This document shows positions 26,874 to 35,290 of a stretch of 45,807 bases of DNA, piece after piece (positions within the stretch are counted from its first letter, which is position 1; each line of letters opens with the position of its first letter). The DNA lies in the NCBI GenBank assembly GCA_002367695.1, contig DFDK01000114.1, positions 41,338 through 87,144 of the forward strand, written 5' to 3'. The DNA is from Acidimicrobium sp. UBA3029 (GTDB lineage Bacteria > Actinomycetota > Acidimicrobiia > Acidimicrobiales > Ilumatobacteraceae). The translations under genes were made by a program, and so were the position numbers. The notes beneath the pieces are model-generated. The model made no database searches, was not told where the DNA came from, and saw nothing but the letters and a program-made list of their open reading frames with translations.

Positions 26874-27492
26874 TCAGCGAGTAACTGGATACTTCGCCGA
26901 CTTCGCGCTCATCTCACTCTCAATTTGATGAGTTGTTGGAAGCTGTGCTCCGAACCGTTCGGGTAATTGACGTACAAGTTGATACTCCGCGATTCCGACG
27001 TCCACCCCGCACAGCAACATCTCCAAAATTGCTCACAGCAGTTCCAACCCTGCTGCGAAATTCAGTCTTAATCTTGTCCTCTAGAATCGCTCTTGACCAA
27101 CCGTTTGCACGTGTCTCTCGCGCATACCACTCTCGATGTTCGGTTGAACGAACTTTTGTGATGAGAACAACAATATGAAACCACGGCAATTGGTCAGCAG
27201 CCTGCTGACCAATTTGGCCATCTGGACATTTTTCCGCAAAAGACTTCATGTATTTAAGATTTGACACCGAAAACCCCTTTATTCCAGGAAATATCGATTG
27301 GAGGTCTGCTGAGAGTCGTGCAACCACCTTGGAGCCCCAACCGTTTCGTTTTTGTCGCAAAAGAATTTCAGTTCCCATGTGAAGATATAGCGCAATCATT
27401 TCTGCGTTGACTGCCAACGTTGCGTTTTGATGTGCGCCAACGATCCGAGATTTCAATGATGCGAGGAGTAGTTCGTAGTCATGCGAATTCAC
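26874..27492 (-). pseudogene. Decayed DUF1016 (YhcG-type) nuclease gene
   Basis: From GTG 27492 the first ~155 residues are a DUF1016 N-terminal domain (YELLLASLKSRIVGAHQNAT, then LYLHMGTEILLRQKRNGWG, GFSVSNLKYMKSFAEK, LPWFHIVVLI, EWYARETRANGWSRAIL). After AVSNF the frame turns to Arg/Ser/Thr-rich nonsense and stops at 26920. In the next minus-strand frame the true family C-terminus is readable: VGIAEYQLVRQLPERFGAQL, ending at TGA 26874-26876. Intact relatives are about 340-370 aa with a PD-(D/E)XK nuclease core between these parts. That core (roughly 120-150 residues) is missing, so one frameshifting deletion has removed it. A truncated 190-aa product could still be made. Confidence 0.85.
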
Positions 27493-27598
27493 TTCCGACT
27501 CAATGTTGGTCGGCGCAGAATTCTGCTTGTTGTTTATCCGAGGTGTTGTGATATCCCCATGTGTGCGGACACACCTTCAGAAATGCAGTTGACTAGCA

Positions 27599-28705
27599 TT
27601 AATCTTTGAGCGCAAATTTGCTTGAACTAGATGACATTTCATCGAGCACACCAACTATTGGACGCACGCCAATCCCTACCGTATTTGGCACATCGATGTA
27701 GCCGTCGTGAAGCACAAACGGTTCAGTCACATCTTGCACGAAGTACCGAGAAGAAGCCGAAGTGTCACCTGGCAACGTAAAGCCTGGCAATGCTGCGAGC
27801 GCCAGGTTCGCGGCACGACCAATGCCGGTTTCGAGCATTCCCCCGCACCACACGGGCACACCTCGCGAGACACACAAATCATGAATCTTTTTCGATTCTA
27901 AATATCCACCAACCCGCCCAGGCTTGATGTTGATGATTGAACACGCACCAATATCAAGAGCGCCACGCGCTACATCCAATGTCGTAATCGACTCATCTAG
28001 ACAAATTGGTGTTCCAACCTTCTTGCTCAGTTCCACATGTCCGATCAAATCTTCTTCTGGTAACGGTTGTTCTATCAACAGCAAATTGAATTCATCCAAC
28101 TTTGCCAAATGCGGGGCGTCAGCAATGGTGTACGCCGAGTTGGCATCCACCTGCAACAACATGTCATCGCCAAACGCCTCACGCACCGCACGCACCCGTT
28201 CAATGTCTAAACCAGGCTCAATTTTAAGTTTGATACGCACATACCCTTGCTCGAGATACCCGCTTACAGTTTCTAAGAGTTCTTCAGTCGTTGACGCAAT
28301 ACCTACCGACACGCCCGATGCAACGCGTGTTTGAGTGGCTCCCAAAAATGTTGCAAGCGACATTTTGTCGCAGCGCAATTGATAATCAAGAAGTGCGGTT
28401 TCTACTGCGGCTTTAGCCATGAAGTTGCCTCGAATACTTGAGGCCGCCAATACAAACTCTTGAGCCGTCATGGTCGGAGTGATCATCGGCAACAGGTACC
28501 TCGTGATCACTTCATCACAGCCATCAACATATTCGCTCGAGTACAACGGCGCGGCCATCGCCACACACTCACCCCACCCCTCTTCATCGCTGCCAACAAC
28601 ATGCACATACAACAAGTCGCGATCCACTTCCACCCCAAATGAAGTTCGAAACGGTGAAACGAGGTTGATATGTGCTCGCCTGATCTCTATGTGTTCAATC
28701 GTCAT
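27599..28705 (-). CDS. menC: o-Succinylbenzoate synthase / N-succinylamino acid racemase family enzyme
   Basis: 368-aa enolase-superfamily enzyme of the MenC type 2 / NSAR group. Catalytic lysine motif IKLK (Lys159, Lys161), metal ligands Asp187 (DANSAY), Glu212 (IEQPL) and Asp237 (LDES), and the opposite base Lys261 (KPGRVGG). The family includes dedicated o-succinylbenzoate synthases for menaquinone and promiscuous N-succinylamino-acid racemases, and sequence alone seldom separates them. No other men gene is in the window. The gene overlaps a GNAT acyltransferase gene (ATGA), which favours a racemase role. The symbol reflects the family name only. Confidence 0.85.
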   Translation of the reverse strand: MTIEHIEIRRAHINLVSPFRTSFGVEVDRDLLYVHVVGSDEEGWGECVAMAAPLYSSEYVDGCDEVITRYLLPMITPTMTAQEFVLAASSIRGNFMAKAAVETALLDYQLRCDKMSLATFLGATQTRVASGVSVGIASTTEELLETVSGYLEQGYVRIKLKIEPGLDIERVRAVREAFGDDMLLQVDANSAYTIADAPHLAKLDEFNLLLIEQPLPEEDLIGHVELSKKVGTPICLDESITTLDVARGALDIGACSIINIKPGRVGGYLESKKIHDLCVSRGVPVWCGGMLETGIGRAANLALAALPGFTLPGDTSASSRYFVQDVTEPFVLHDGYIDVPNTVGIGVRPIVGVLDEMSSSSSKFALKD

Positions 28706-29496
28706 AACACCCCATCTGTTTCATTAGTTTCATCTCGTACATCTAGTACATACGAAAAATCTCGATTCAATCCAACGACCCGCAGGCCACCGAGTCGCGC
28801 AGTTTCAAACTCTGCACGCTGTCGAGTTCTCCAGCCATCAGACTGCACCCGATCAGTCTTGCGCAACTGCTCAATGTCGGCTGGTGTCTCAATGACAACT
28901 GCAGTCTTTGATGGTTCAACAAATGTATTTGCTTGAGGCGCATCGACTCCCGCTACGTTCCAGCGCACCAGCACCCGATCACTTTGTTCTCCCGCATTAA
29001 TTCCGTCATCGAGTTCGCCATAGAAGTTTTGGCGATACCCGAGCACCGTCGCACCAAGTTTGATCAAATTGAAATGCGCATTACGTCGCACAAGTGGGTC
29101 AAATGTCCAGGTGATGGTTTCGAAGCCATTTGCCTTTGCCCAGTCCCACTGATGCCTCTTGATCATCGCCCCGATGCCCTTGCCGGTCACCTCGGGCAAC
29201 ACCCCAGTAGCATGCGAATGTAGGTTTGGGCCATTGCAACCAGGCAACGACTTGCCCACCAATGCGAAGGCCGCTCCAACCACCCTGCTCTCGTCACCAG
29301 CACCTATATATATGACGCTTCCGTAGCCACCATTGTGCAAGCTTGCCGTAATGATCTCTGGCGAAACCATTGATTTCACGCCCCACACTTGATCAAATAG
29401 CTCGGCAATCAAGGCCGAATCGGCAGGCAAATGAGCAACCCGGATCTCTATTCTTCGCATTTGTTCGGGCTCACCTGGGCTGACTGTGCTTTCCAT
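28702..29496 (-). CDS. GNAT acyltransferase, COG3375-like
   Basis: 264-aa GNAT-fold protein. The acyl-CoA-binding region is LHSHATGVLPEVTGKGIGAM (V-x-x-x-x-G-x-G-I-G/A type) near 90-110. ITWTFDPLVRRNAHFNLIKL and YGELDDGINAG are typical of a larger-than-usual GNAT group (COG3375) that I recall next to N-acylamino-acid racemases. In Geobacillus kaustophilus a GNAT N-succinyltransferase, NSAR and a desuccinylase convert D- to L-amino acids. By analogy this enzyme may succinylate D-amino acids for the overlapping racemase gene. First gene of the pair; a TAGGGT hexamer sits 8 nt before its ATG. Confidence 0.8.
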   Translation of the reverse strand: MESTVSPGEPEQMRRIEIRVAHLPADSALIAELFDQVWGVKSMVSPEIITASLHNGGYGSVIYIGAGDESRVVGAAFALVGKSLPGCNGPNLHSHATGVLPEVTGKGIGAMIKRHQWDWAKANGFETITWTFDPLVRRNAHFNLIKLGATVLGYRQNFYGELDDGINAGEQSDRVLVRWNVAGVDAPQANTFVEPSKTAVVIETPADIEQLRKTDRVQSDGWRTRQRAEFETARLGGLRVVGLNRDFSYVLDVRDETNETDGVL

Positions 29497-29504
29497 TGGT
29501 TAAA

Positions 29505-29510
29505 ACCCTA
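29505..29510 (-). promoter_or_regulatory. Probable -10 element of the GNAT gene
   Basis: TAGGGT on the minus strand, then 8 nt and ATG 29496. Its TA (29509-29510) is also the start of TACCGA reading right toward upp, the same shared-TA layout as at the tig gap, though the upp-side hexamer is poorer. Confidence 0.45.
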
Positions 29511-29532
29511 CCGATCAGCCAAGATGGTGGGT

Positions 29533-30168
29533 ATGTCCGTCACCGTCACCATTGTTGATCATCCAATTGCAGCCGAAGCTCTCACCAATTTGCGTGATCA
29601 GAATTCGTCCAACCAAGTCTTTCGCGCCGAGATGCGCAGGCTTTCACTGATCGTGATCGCTGAGGCCACACGATCAGTGCCAACGCGAAAGGTGCGCGTA
29701 ACGACTCCGCTGTGTGAAACTGATGGCTGGCAAATTGCCCAACGCCCGGTGCTTGTTCCAATCCTTCGCGCAGGTCTTGGCATGCTGCCAGCCGCGATGG
29801 AGCTCTTGCCAGATGCCGACATCGCAGTTGTCGGTGTGCAACGCGACGAGATCACACACGAACCGAGTGAATATGTTGCGAAACTCCCAGCACGCCTTGA
29901 TGGCCGTCACTGCATCGTGCTCGACCCGATGCTCGCAACCGGCGGGTCACTCGAGCATGGTTGCAAAATTCTTGCTGCGCGGGGTGCACCACAACCACTC
30001 ACTATCGCATGCGTGCTCGCCGCACCAGAGGGAATTGCCTACCTCGAAAAATCTGGCATGAACTTGCACATCGTCACTGCTTCGATTGATGAGCGACTCA
30101 ACGAGCACGCATTCATTGTTCCGGGTCTAGGCGATGCCGGCGACCGTCAATTTGGTCCGCCGAACTGA
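29533..30168 (+). CDS. upp: Uracil phosphoribosyltransferase
   Basis: 211 aa, normal length. It salvages uracil with PRPP to UMP. VTIVDHPIAAEALTNLRD opens the protein. The PRPP loop LDPMLATGGSL is near 130-142, PILRAGLGM near 72-80 and the C-terminal IVPGLGDAGDRQFG binds uracil. The frame extends to 29431 through the GNAT gene and is not used. ATG 29533 matches the family start; ATG 29524 (three residues longer) is a real alternative if the message is leaderless. Confidence 0.95.
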   Translation: MSVTVTIVDHPIAAEALTNLRDQNSSNQVFRAEMRRLSLIVIAEATRSVPTRKVRVTTPLCETDGWQIAQRPVLVPILRAGLGMLPAAMELLPDADIAVVGVQRDEITHEPSEYVAKLPARLDGRHCIVLDPMLATGGSLEHGCKILAARGAPQPLTIACVLAAPEGIAYLEKSGMNLHIVTASIDERLNEHAFIVPGLGDAGDRQFGPPN

Positions 30169-30169
30169 C

Positions 30170-30199
30170 TCAATTCTTTGATTGATCAAAAAGAATTGA
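30170..30199. terminator. Hairpin between convergent upp and pfkA
   Basis: Perfect 10-bp stem TCAATTCTTT / AAAGAATTGA around a 10-base loop. It fills the gap between the upp stop (30166-30168) and the pfkA stop (30200-30202). AT-rich and without a T-run, so a weak two-way terminator at best. Confidence 0.45.
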
Positions 30200-31246
30200 T
30201 CAGCCAAAAAAAGTATTGGCAACATCATTAAATAGTGCAAGATCAATCGTCCGCATTTTTCCGCTTGTTACAATCATCGACTCGCGCTCAATACGATCGC
30301 CATGCAAAACGACCATCTGGCCAAAAGCTCGATCGCGCACTGCATCAACCGCAGCTAAACCAAATCGTGTTGCAAGCACGCGGTCATAACTCGTTGGAGT
30401 TCCACCCCGTTGCACGTAACCAAGTTGTACAACGCGCGAGTCATACCCTGTGCGCGCACTTAATGCAGGCGCAATTACGTGCGCGATGTCGCCAAGTCGC
30501 TCACGTCCATACAAGTCGTATTGCCGATCTGGCAAAATCAACCCGTCACTTCCCAAGCCACTCAATGGTTTTGCACCTTCCGCAACAACCACGACCGATG
30601 CGTATCTGCCGCGATCATGACGGTGCGCCACCACATCTGACAACTTGTTGATATCGAAGGCCACTTCAGGAACAAGAATTGCAGTTGCACCACCAGCCAT
30701 ACCTGCGTGCAGTGCTATCCATCCCGCATCACGGCCCATCACTTCAATCACCATTACTCTGTCATGACTCTCGGCCGTTGTGTGCAAGCGATCAATCGCG
30801 TCAGTTGCAATTTGTACCGCAGTATTAAAACCAAATGTGGCGTCAGTGCCAACTACGTCATTATCGATCGTCTTGGGAACACCGACTATTGGCAGCCCAT
30901 GTTGTTCCGACAATATTGATCCAACAGTGAGCGAGCCGTTGCCCCCGATCACCACGAGCGCATCAATAGCCAAGTCGGCAAGTGAGCGTTTAACACGATC
31001 CACTCCATCGCTCGTTTCAAGTGGGCTACCTCGACGAGTTCCAAGAATTGTGCCACCTCGTGGAAGTGTTCCCCGCACACTTGCGTCATCGAGCATCACT
31101 CCGCGTTGTTCCATGACACCGTCCCAAGCGTCATAGAAACCAAAAACTTCGGCACCTCTATCGAGAGTGGTCTTGCGCACGATTGCACGAATGACCGCGT
31201 TGAGTCCGGGGCAATCTCCGCCACCCGTCAACACACCGATGCGCAT
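30200..31246 (-). CDS. pfkA: 6-Phosphofructokinase, actinomycete mixed-residue type
   Basis: 348-aa phosphofructokinase that commits fructose 6-phosphate to glycolysis. LTGGGDCPGLNAVIR opens the domain, PKTIDNDV has the catalytic Asp128, and MGRDAGWIALHAG follows. Donor-specificity positions are mixed: GGNGS has Gly104, as in ATP enzymes, while Lys125 (PKTIDND) is the residue usual in pyrophosphate enzymes. Streptomyces enzymes with Gly/Lys use ATP, so ATP is the better guess. Asn103 replaces the more usual Asp/Glu. ATG 31246 has TAGGCT 6 nt upstream. Confidence 0.92.
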   Translation of the reverse strand: MRIGVLTGGGDCPGLNAVIRAIVRKTTLDRGAEVFGFYDAWDGVMEQRGVMLDDASVRGTLPRGGTILGTRRGSPLETSDGVDRVKRSLADLAIDALVVIGGNGSLTVGSILSEQHGLPIVGVPKTIDNDVVGTDATFGFNTAVQIATDAIDRLHTTAESHDRVMVIEVMGRDAGWIALHAGMAGGATAILVPEVAFDINKLSDVVAHRHDRGRYASVVVVAEGAKPLSGLGSDGLILPDRQYDLYGRERLGDIAHVIAPALSARTGYDSRVVQLGYVQRGGTPTSYDRVLATRFGLAAVDAVRDRAFGQMVVLHGDRIERESMIVTSGKMRTIDLALFNDVANTFFG

Positions 31247-31252
31247 GACTTC

Positions 31253-31258
31253 AGCCTA
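31253..31258 (-). promoter_or_regulatory. Probable -10 element of pfkA
   Basis: TAGGCT on the minus strand, 6 nt before ATG 31246: leaderless spacing. Nearby, GTGAC (31286-31290) and GTCAC (31304-31308) form an inverted repeat with an 13-base centre that could be an operator. Confidence 0.45.
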
Positions 31259-31327
31259 CGAGTACATGTTGATACGACTTCTTATGTGACTTGTGTTCTG
31301 AACGTCACTTCACAACTTGCTAATTAG

Positions 31328-31333
31328 TACTAT
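31328..31333 (+). promoter_or_regulatory. Probable -10 element of the XRE regulator gene
   Basis: TACTAT, 7 nt before ATG 31341. It lies in TTAGTACTATT (31324-31334), an 11-mer that recurs exactly at 39323-39333 upstream of the second permease operon. Confidence 0.5.
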
Positions 31334-31340
31334 TTAAGGC

Positions 31341-31634
31341 ATGACGAAGACTGCAACAAAAGCAACAGCGAAAACCACTTCAAGGTCTGTTTCGAAGCCA
31401 AGTGAAACGTCACTAAAACGTGATGTGCAGAACATGCGCAATGAATTGGCCGACCGACTCTTCACCCTCAGGTCAAAACACGACCTCAGCCAGGCCAGCC
31501 TTGCCGAGTTGGCCGGGATAGACCGCAAAACCATTAACCGTATAGAAAATGGCCATTTCTCCCCCGCTCTCGACACGCTCGTGAGGCTCAGTTCGGCCCT
31601 TGGAGTCACCCCTTCCAGCCTGCTAAAAGCCTAA
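31341..31634 (+). CDS. XRE-family helix-turn-helix regulator
   Basis: 97-aa DNA-binding protein. The HTH_3 domain spans about 36-95: LRSKHDLSQASLAELAGIDR, then KTINRIENGHFSP with the recognition helix around 60-70, and LDTLVRLSSALGV. A Lys/Thr/Ser-rich flexible tail precedes it (1-25). There is no sensor domain, so it probably responds to a partner or to its own level. It stands just before two peptide-type ABC importer units, pointing the same way, which makes them candidate targets. Its start is probably leaderless. Confidence 0.88.
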   Translation: MTKTATKATAKTTSRSVSKPSETSLKRDVQNMRNELADRLFTLRSKHDLSQASLAELAGIDRKTINRIENGHFSPALDTLVRLSSALGVTPSSLLKA

Positions 31635-31658
31635 AAATCAGTACCAGGTGAACGGAAG

Positions 31659-31687
31659 TTGACATCCACCCTGTAATTGTGGATAAG
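31659..31687 (+). promoter_or_regulatory. Promoter of the first binding-protein gene
   Basis: TTGACA (31659-31664), 17-base spacer, GATAAG (31682-31687). A near-consensus housekeeping promoter. It gives about 30 nt of leader before ATG 31723, which contains the strong ribosome-binding site AGGGGGAAG. Confidence 0.6.
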
Positions 31688-31722
31688 GTACCCCATACCA
31701 ATTACCAAACAGGGGGAAGTAC

Positions 31723-33351
31723 ATGTCAGAAGTAAATGAAATGGTTCAAGACGTGGCGAAAGCAGGAATTTCGCGTCGGCACTTCGTGCAGGGTGCAGCT
31801 GCAGTAGCAGCAGGTGCCGCACTTCCAATGACACAGATTCTTGGAAGCTCTTCAGTAAGCGCCGCTGGCAAAGTTTTCAGATTTGCATCGCAAGCGCAAG
31901 AAGGACCAGCAGCGCCTTGGATGACAAAAGGTGGATCGCTCGGCATTCTCAATGCAGTAGGAGCATGGCTTATTGATGTTGATCCATCAGGTGCACTTGT
32001 ACCAAGCATCGCTACAAAGTGGATGGGTTCGAACGGAGGTAAGACTTGGACCTTCACAATTCGCACTGACGCAAAGTTCCACGATGGATCCAGACTCACA
32101 GCAGACGATGTTGTTTACACGCTTAAGACGCACCTCGACCCAGCGAATAAATCACAGTCGGCAGGGCGACTTGGCGATTGCACTTCAGCGGGCATCGTAA
32201 AAGTTAATGCAACAACAGTTCGCTTTAACTTGAAGAATGCAAATGCCAACTTCCCTTACGTAGTTTCAAGTTCGAACTACGGTCTTCTGATCTTGAAGAA
32301 AGGCGAGAAAGGCGACGAGTCATGGGTTAAAAAAATGAACGGCGCAGGAAAGTGGATTTTGGTCTCGCACAAAGTCAACGAAAAGACCGTGTTCAAGCGC
32401 AACCCGAACTACTTTGACAAGGCAAAAATGCCAAAGTTCGAAAGAATGGAGCAAATTCAGTACGTTTCCCAGAGTGCTGCAATTCCAGCCTTGAAGACTG
32501 GAAAGCTTGACGCGATCCATTTGCTTTACGGCACTGAGGCAAACACACTTCCAACGTCGAAGTTCTACAAAACTTTGGTTCCAACTTGTGGTGGTTTGCA
32601 CATGCACATGCGATGCGATATCGGTCAATTGACCGACAAGCGTGTTCGTGAAGCCATTGCTTTGTCACTTGATCGCAATGCTTACATTAAGGGCGTTCTG
32701 GGTGGCTATGCAGTGGTTGCAAACGACTCAGTAATGGACTCGTTCCCAACTGTAGATAAATCAGTTCCGCAACGAAAGAAAGATATCGTTCGCGCAAAAG
32801 CATTGCTTAAAGAAGCTGGTGTGCCGAACGGTTTCAAAGTAACTCTTCAGAGTTGGAAGCGCGATGACATCGACAAGTTCACTCAGTTTGTCAAGTCGTC
32901 TTTGAAACAAATCGGCATTGACGTAACAGTCGATCTCGACGGCTCAGACGGCGGAGGCGCAAGATGGTATGCCTACTCTGTCTACCCATCGGTGAAGGGC
33001 TCAAAAGTTCCGAACAAGGGTGAATGGCTCGCTAGCGAATTCGGTATTGCCGAATGGGCTGGCCGTCCAACTCCAGACGAGTACCTCACACGTGAGTGGG
33101 CCTCAACTGGTGACTGGAACCCGGCCTACCTTAATTCGCCTGCGCTTGATGCGGCGATTAAGGCATGGCAACGTGCTCTCACACCTGCAAAGAAAAAGGC
33201 TGCAAGTTCGGCTATTCAGAAGGCAGCCCTCAAGGAAACACCGATCATCGTTGCTTACAACGAGATCCGTGTTTCGGTAACTTCAAACAAAGTGAAGGGT
33301 GTTAAGTTCAATCAGCAAGGTGCGGTTTACGACACTGGTCGAAGCGCCTAA
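31723..33351 (+). CDS. Peptide-type ABC importer binding protein 1 (family 5), Tat-exported
   Basis: 542-aa solute-binding protein of the SBP_bac_5 family, which binds oligopeptides or related ligands outside the membrane. The N-terminus ISRRHFVQG (Arg18-Arg19), a hydrophobic Ala-rich stretch and a cleavage region near SVSAAG (about 44-49) form a twin-arginine signal. There is no lipobox cysteine, so membrane attachment is unclear. The family core is clear (FTIRTDAKFHDGSRLTADDVVYTLKTH split by the usual positions, VREAIALSLDRNAYI, LLKEAGVPNGF). It has its own promoter and ribosome-binding site and is followed by a strong terminator before the permeases. Ligand not predictable. Confidence 0.9.
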   Translation: MSEVNEMVQDVAKAGISRRHFVQGAAAVAAGAALPMTQILGSSSVSAAGKVFRFASQAQEGPAAPWMTKGGSLGILNAVGAWLIDVDPSGALVPSIATKWMGSNGGKTWTFTIRTDAKFHDGSRLTADDVVYTLKTHLDPANKSQSAGRLGDCTSAGIVKVNATTVRFNLKNANANFPYVVSSSNYGLLILKKGEKGDESWVKKMNGAGKWILVSHKVNEKTVFKRNPNYFDKAKMPKFERMEQIQYVSQSAAIPALKTGKLDAIHLLYGTEANTLPTSKFYKTLVPTCGGLHMHMRCDIGQLTDKRVREAIALSLDRNAYIKGVLGGYAVVANDSVMDSFPTVDKSVPQRKKDIVRAKALLKEAGVPNGFKVTLQSWKRDDIDKFTQFVKSSLKQIGIDVTVDLDGSDGGGARWYAYSVYPSVKGSKVPNKGEWLASEFGIAEWAGRPTPDEYLTREWASTGDWNPAYLNSPALDAAIKAWQRALTPAKKKAASSAIQKAALKETPIIVAYNEIRVSVTSNKVKGVKFNQQGAVYDTGRSA

Positions 33352-33380
33352 TAGCGAGTTAACTGACTAAAATTAATTAG

Positions 33381-33420
33381 AAAAAGAGACCGGCCTAGGA
33401 AACTAGGTCGGTCTCTTTTT
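33381..33420 (+). terminator. Strong intrinsic terminator after binding protein 1
   Basis: 18-bp stem (33381-33398 with 33403-33420, one G-T pair), GAAA loop, and a T-rich 3' arm running into ATTT. The 5' arm is A-rich, so it can work both ways. Partial read-through to the permeases would yield more binding protein than transporter. Confidence 0.9.
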
Positions 33421-33473
33421 ATTTGCCCAAGCTTTGGGGATATTGAGATGGCGTTGCTAAACTTGCAATTTCT

Positions 33474-34430
33474 ATGCTGAGATTTGTCGTTAAGCGCATT
33501 GGGCTGTCAATAATGACATTAATCATGGTCTCGCTCATTGTATTTTTGATGACGTCAATCTTGCCCGGGGATATCGCCAAACAAACTCTTGGTAGAGATG
33601 CATCGACTGAAGCCTACGAAATTTGGAACAAAGAAAAAGGTTTTGATAAGCCACTCGTCGTGCAATACGGCCGCTGGATGGGTGGGGTTGTGACAGGCGA
33701 TCTGGGCATTTCGTTGCAATATGAACAACCTGTCTCTGAAATCTTGGGGCCCGCAGCAGGTAAGTCTGCGCAGTTGGCGATTGTCGCATTGATTTTGATT
33801 GCACCGATCAGTATTTTGGGTGGCATTGCTGCAGCGATGAATAGGGGCAAGAAAGTTGACCGAGTATTGACCGTTGGCGGTTTGTCTGCTGCCGTAATCC
33901 CAGAGTTTGTTTGGGCGGTCGTATTGATTCTTGTGTTTGGTGTAGCGATTCGAGCGTTCCCTGTTTCGGCTTTTCCTGACGAAGAGAACCCAAATATTTT
34001 TAACAGTATTTATCATTTACTGCTTCCGTCGATTGCATTGCTCTTTGTGTTGTTTGGCTATATTTCAAGAATCACCCGTGCGGGCGTGATTGAAGCGCTT
34101 GATTCTGACTACATGCGCACAGCAGTGCTTAAGGGTCTTTCAAGAAAGGCTGCAGTGTTTAGGCACGTGTTGCGCAATGCTTTGTTGCCAACTATCGCGG
34201 TTATCGCAACACAAGTGCCGTACCTTGCAGGTGGACTCATCGCGATCGAAAGAGTTTTCAACTACCCGGGTTTCGGCAATATTTTATTGGATGCTGTAAT
34301 CGCGCGAGACTTTCCCCTACTGCAGACCGCAGTATTTCTCACAGGTGCAGTAATTATTTGTTTTCAGTTGATTGCCGACATTTTGTTTGCAGTTCTGAAC
34401 CCACGCATTAGACAAAGGGTGACAGAGTGA
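33474..34430 (+). CDS. Peptide-type ABC permease 1, DppB-like
   Basis: 318 aa, about six membrane helices. The N-terminus RFVVKRIGLSIMTLIMVSLI and the ILPGDIAKQTLG segment are typical of DppB/OppB. The EAA cytoplasmic loop that docks on the ATPase is DYMRTAVLKGLSRKAAVFRH. It pairs with the DppC-like protein in the next gene (GTGA overlap). No good ribosome-binding site is seen before ATG 33474. Confidence 0.92.
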   Translation: MLRFVVKRIGLSIMTLIMVSLIVFLMTSILPGDIAKQTLGRDASTEAYEIWNKEKGFDKPLVVQYGRWMGGVVTGDLGISLQYEQPVSEILGPAAGKSAQLAIVALILIAPISILGGIAAAMNRGKKVDRVLTVGGLSAAVIPEFVWAVVLILVFGVAIRAFPVSAFPDEENPNIFNSIYHLLLPSIALLFVLFGYISRITRAGVIEALDSDYMRTAVLKGLSRKAAVFRHVLRNALLPTIAVIATQVPYLAGGLIAIERVFNYPGFGNILLDAVIARDFPLLQTAVFLTGAVIICFQLIADILFAVLNPRIRQRVTE

Positions 34431-35290
34431 CAGACGAAACAGCAAAACAAACCAAACAGACCGAGCTAAGTGAACGTCTCGCAGTTCTCAAAAAGAATAA
34501 GGCGTTCATAGTTGGGGCATCAATCTTGGCCTTCTGGATATTTAGCGCAATTTTCGGCAAATTAATTGCTAGATACGACCAGGACTTCATGGATTATGAG
34601 TCGATTAACTCTGCGCCATCTTTGAAGTATTGGTTCGGTACCGATAGTAACGGACGAGATGTTTTCTCAAGAGTAATTGTTGGCTCACGAATTATCATGG
34701 TTATTTCTTTTCTTGCTACTTTGCTCGGGGCATTTGTCGGCGCATCGCTTGGTTTGACCGCTGGTTATCTCAAAGGAAAATACGACATGATCTTGATGCG
34801 CATTCTTGAAGCCATTTCGGCGATACCCGTGATCATTATTGCGCTATTGGCAGTTGCTGCGATCGGTCAGTCGTCGCCAATAATCACAATTTTGATTATT
34901 GGTTTCATCTTTACGCCAAACGTGGCGCGAACTGTGCGCGCAGCGGTGCTGGGCGAGTCTGAACTCGAATATGTTGCTGCTGCAAAGTTGCGTACCGAAA
35001 AGACATTACATATTTTGTTTAGAGAAGTTCTGCCAAATGTTTTGCCAACTTTGATTGTTGAGTTCACCGTTCGTCTCGGGTACGCGATCTTCGCAGTTGC
35101 AACTCTGTCATTTTTGGGCGCTGGACTAGAAGCCGGTTCGCCTGACTGGGGAACGCAAGTAGCTGATACTTGGACACTGATTTTCACAAACGTCTGGTGG
35201 CCTACTTTGTTTCCGTCGTTGGCAATTGCTTCGGTTGCAGTCAGCATTAACCTAATTTCAGATGCATTGCTTGAGGTTTTTGAGTTATGA
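34427..35290 (+). CDS. Peptide-type ABC permease 1, DppC-like
   Basis: 287 aa, GTG start inside the previous stop (GTGA). A cytoplasmic N-terminal tail (TAKQTKQTELSERL) leads to about six helices. The WFGTDSNGRDVFSRVIVGSR segment near 62-82 is a DppC/OppC hallmark and the EAA loop is YVAAAKLRTEKTLHILFREV. It forms the translocation pore with the DppB-like partner. The downstream ATPase gene overlaps its stop by 4 bases. Confidence 0.92.
   Translation: MTDETAKQTKQTELSERLAVLKKNKAFIVGASILAFWIFSAIFGKLIARYDQDFMDYESINSAPSLKYWFGTDSNGRDVFSRVIVGSRIIMVISFLATLLGAFVGASLGLTAGYLKGKYDMILMRILEAISAIPVIIIALLAVAAIGQSSPIITILIIGFIFTPNVARTVRAAVLGESELEYVAAAKLRTEKTLHILFREVLPNVLPTLIVEFTVRLGYAIFAVATLSFLGAGLEAGSPDWGTQVADTWTLIFTNVWWPTLFPSLAIASVAVSINLISDALLEVFEL

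Noticed and set aside
27561..27574. Terminator after menC (GTGTG-CGGA-CACAC)
   Set aside because: Only a 5-bp stem with no T-run.
26356..27598. Active integrative element at tRNA-Pro
   Set aside because: No integrase, no second copy of the tRNA 3' end and no other mobile gene; only the decayed DUF1016 gene hints at past insertion.
27599..28705. Menaquinone biosynthesis locus
   Set aside because: No other men gene nearby and the partner is a GNAT enzyme; the family alone does not prove the pathway.
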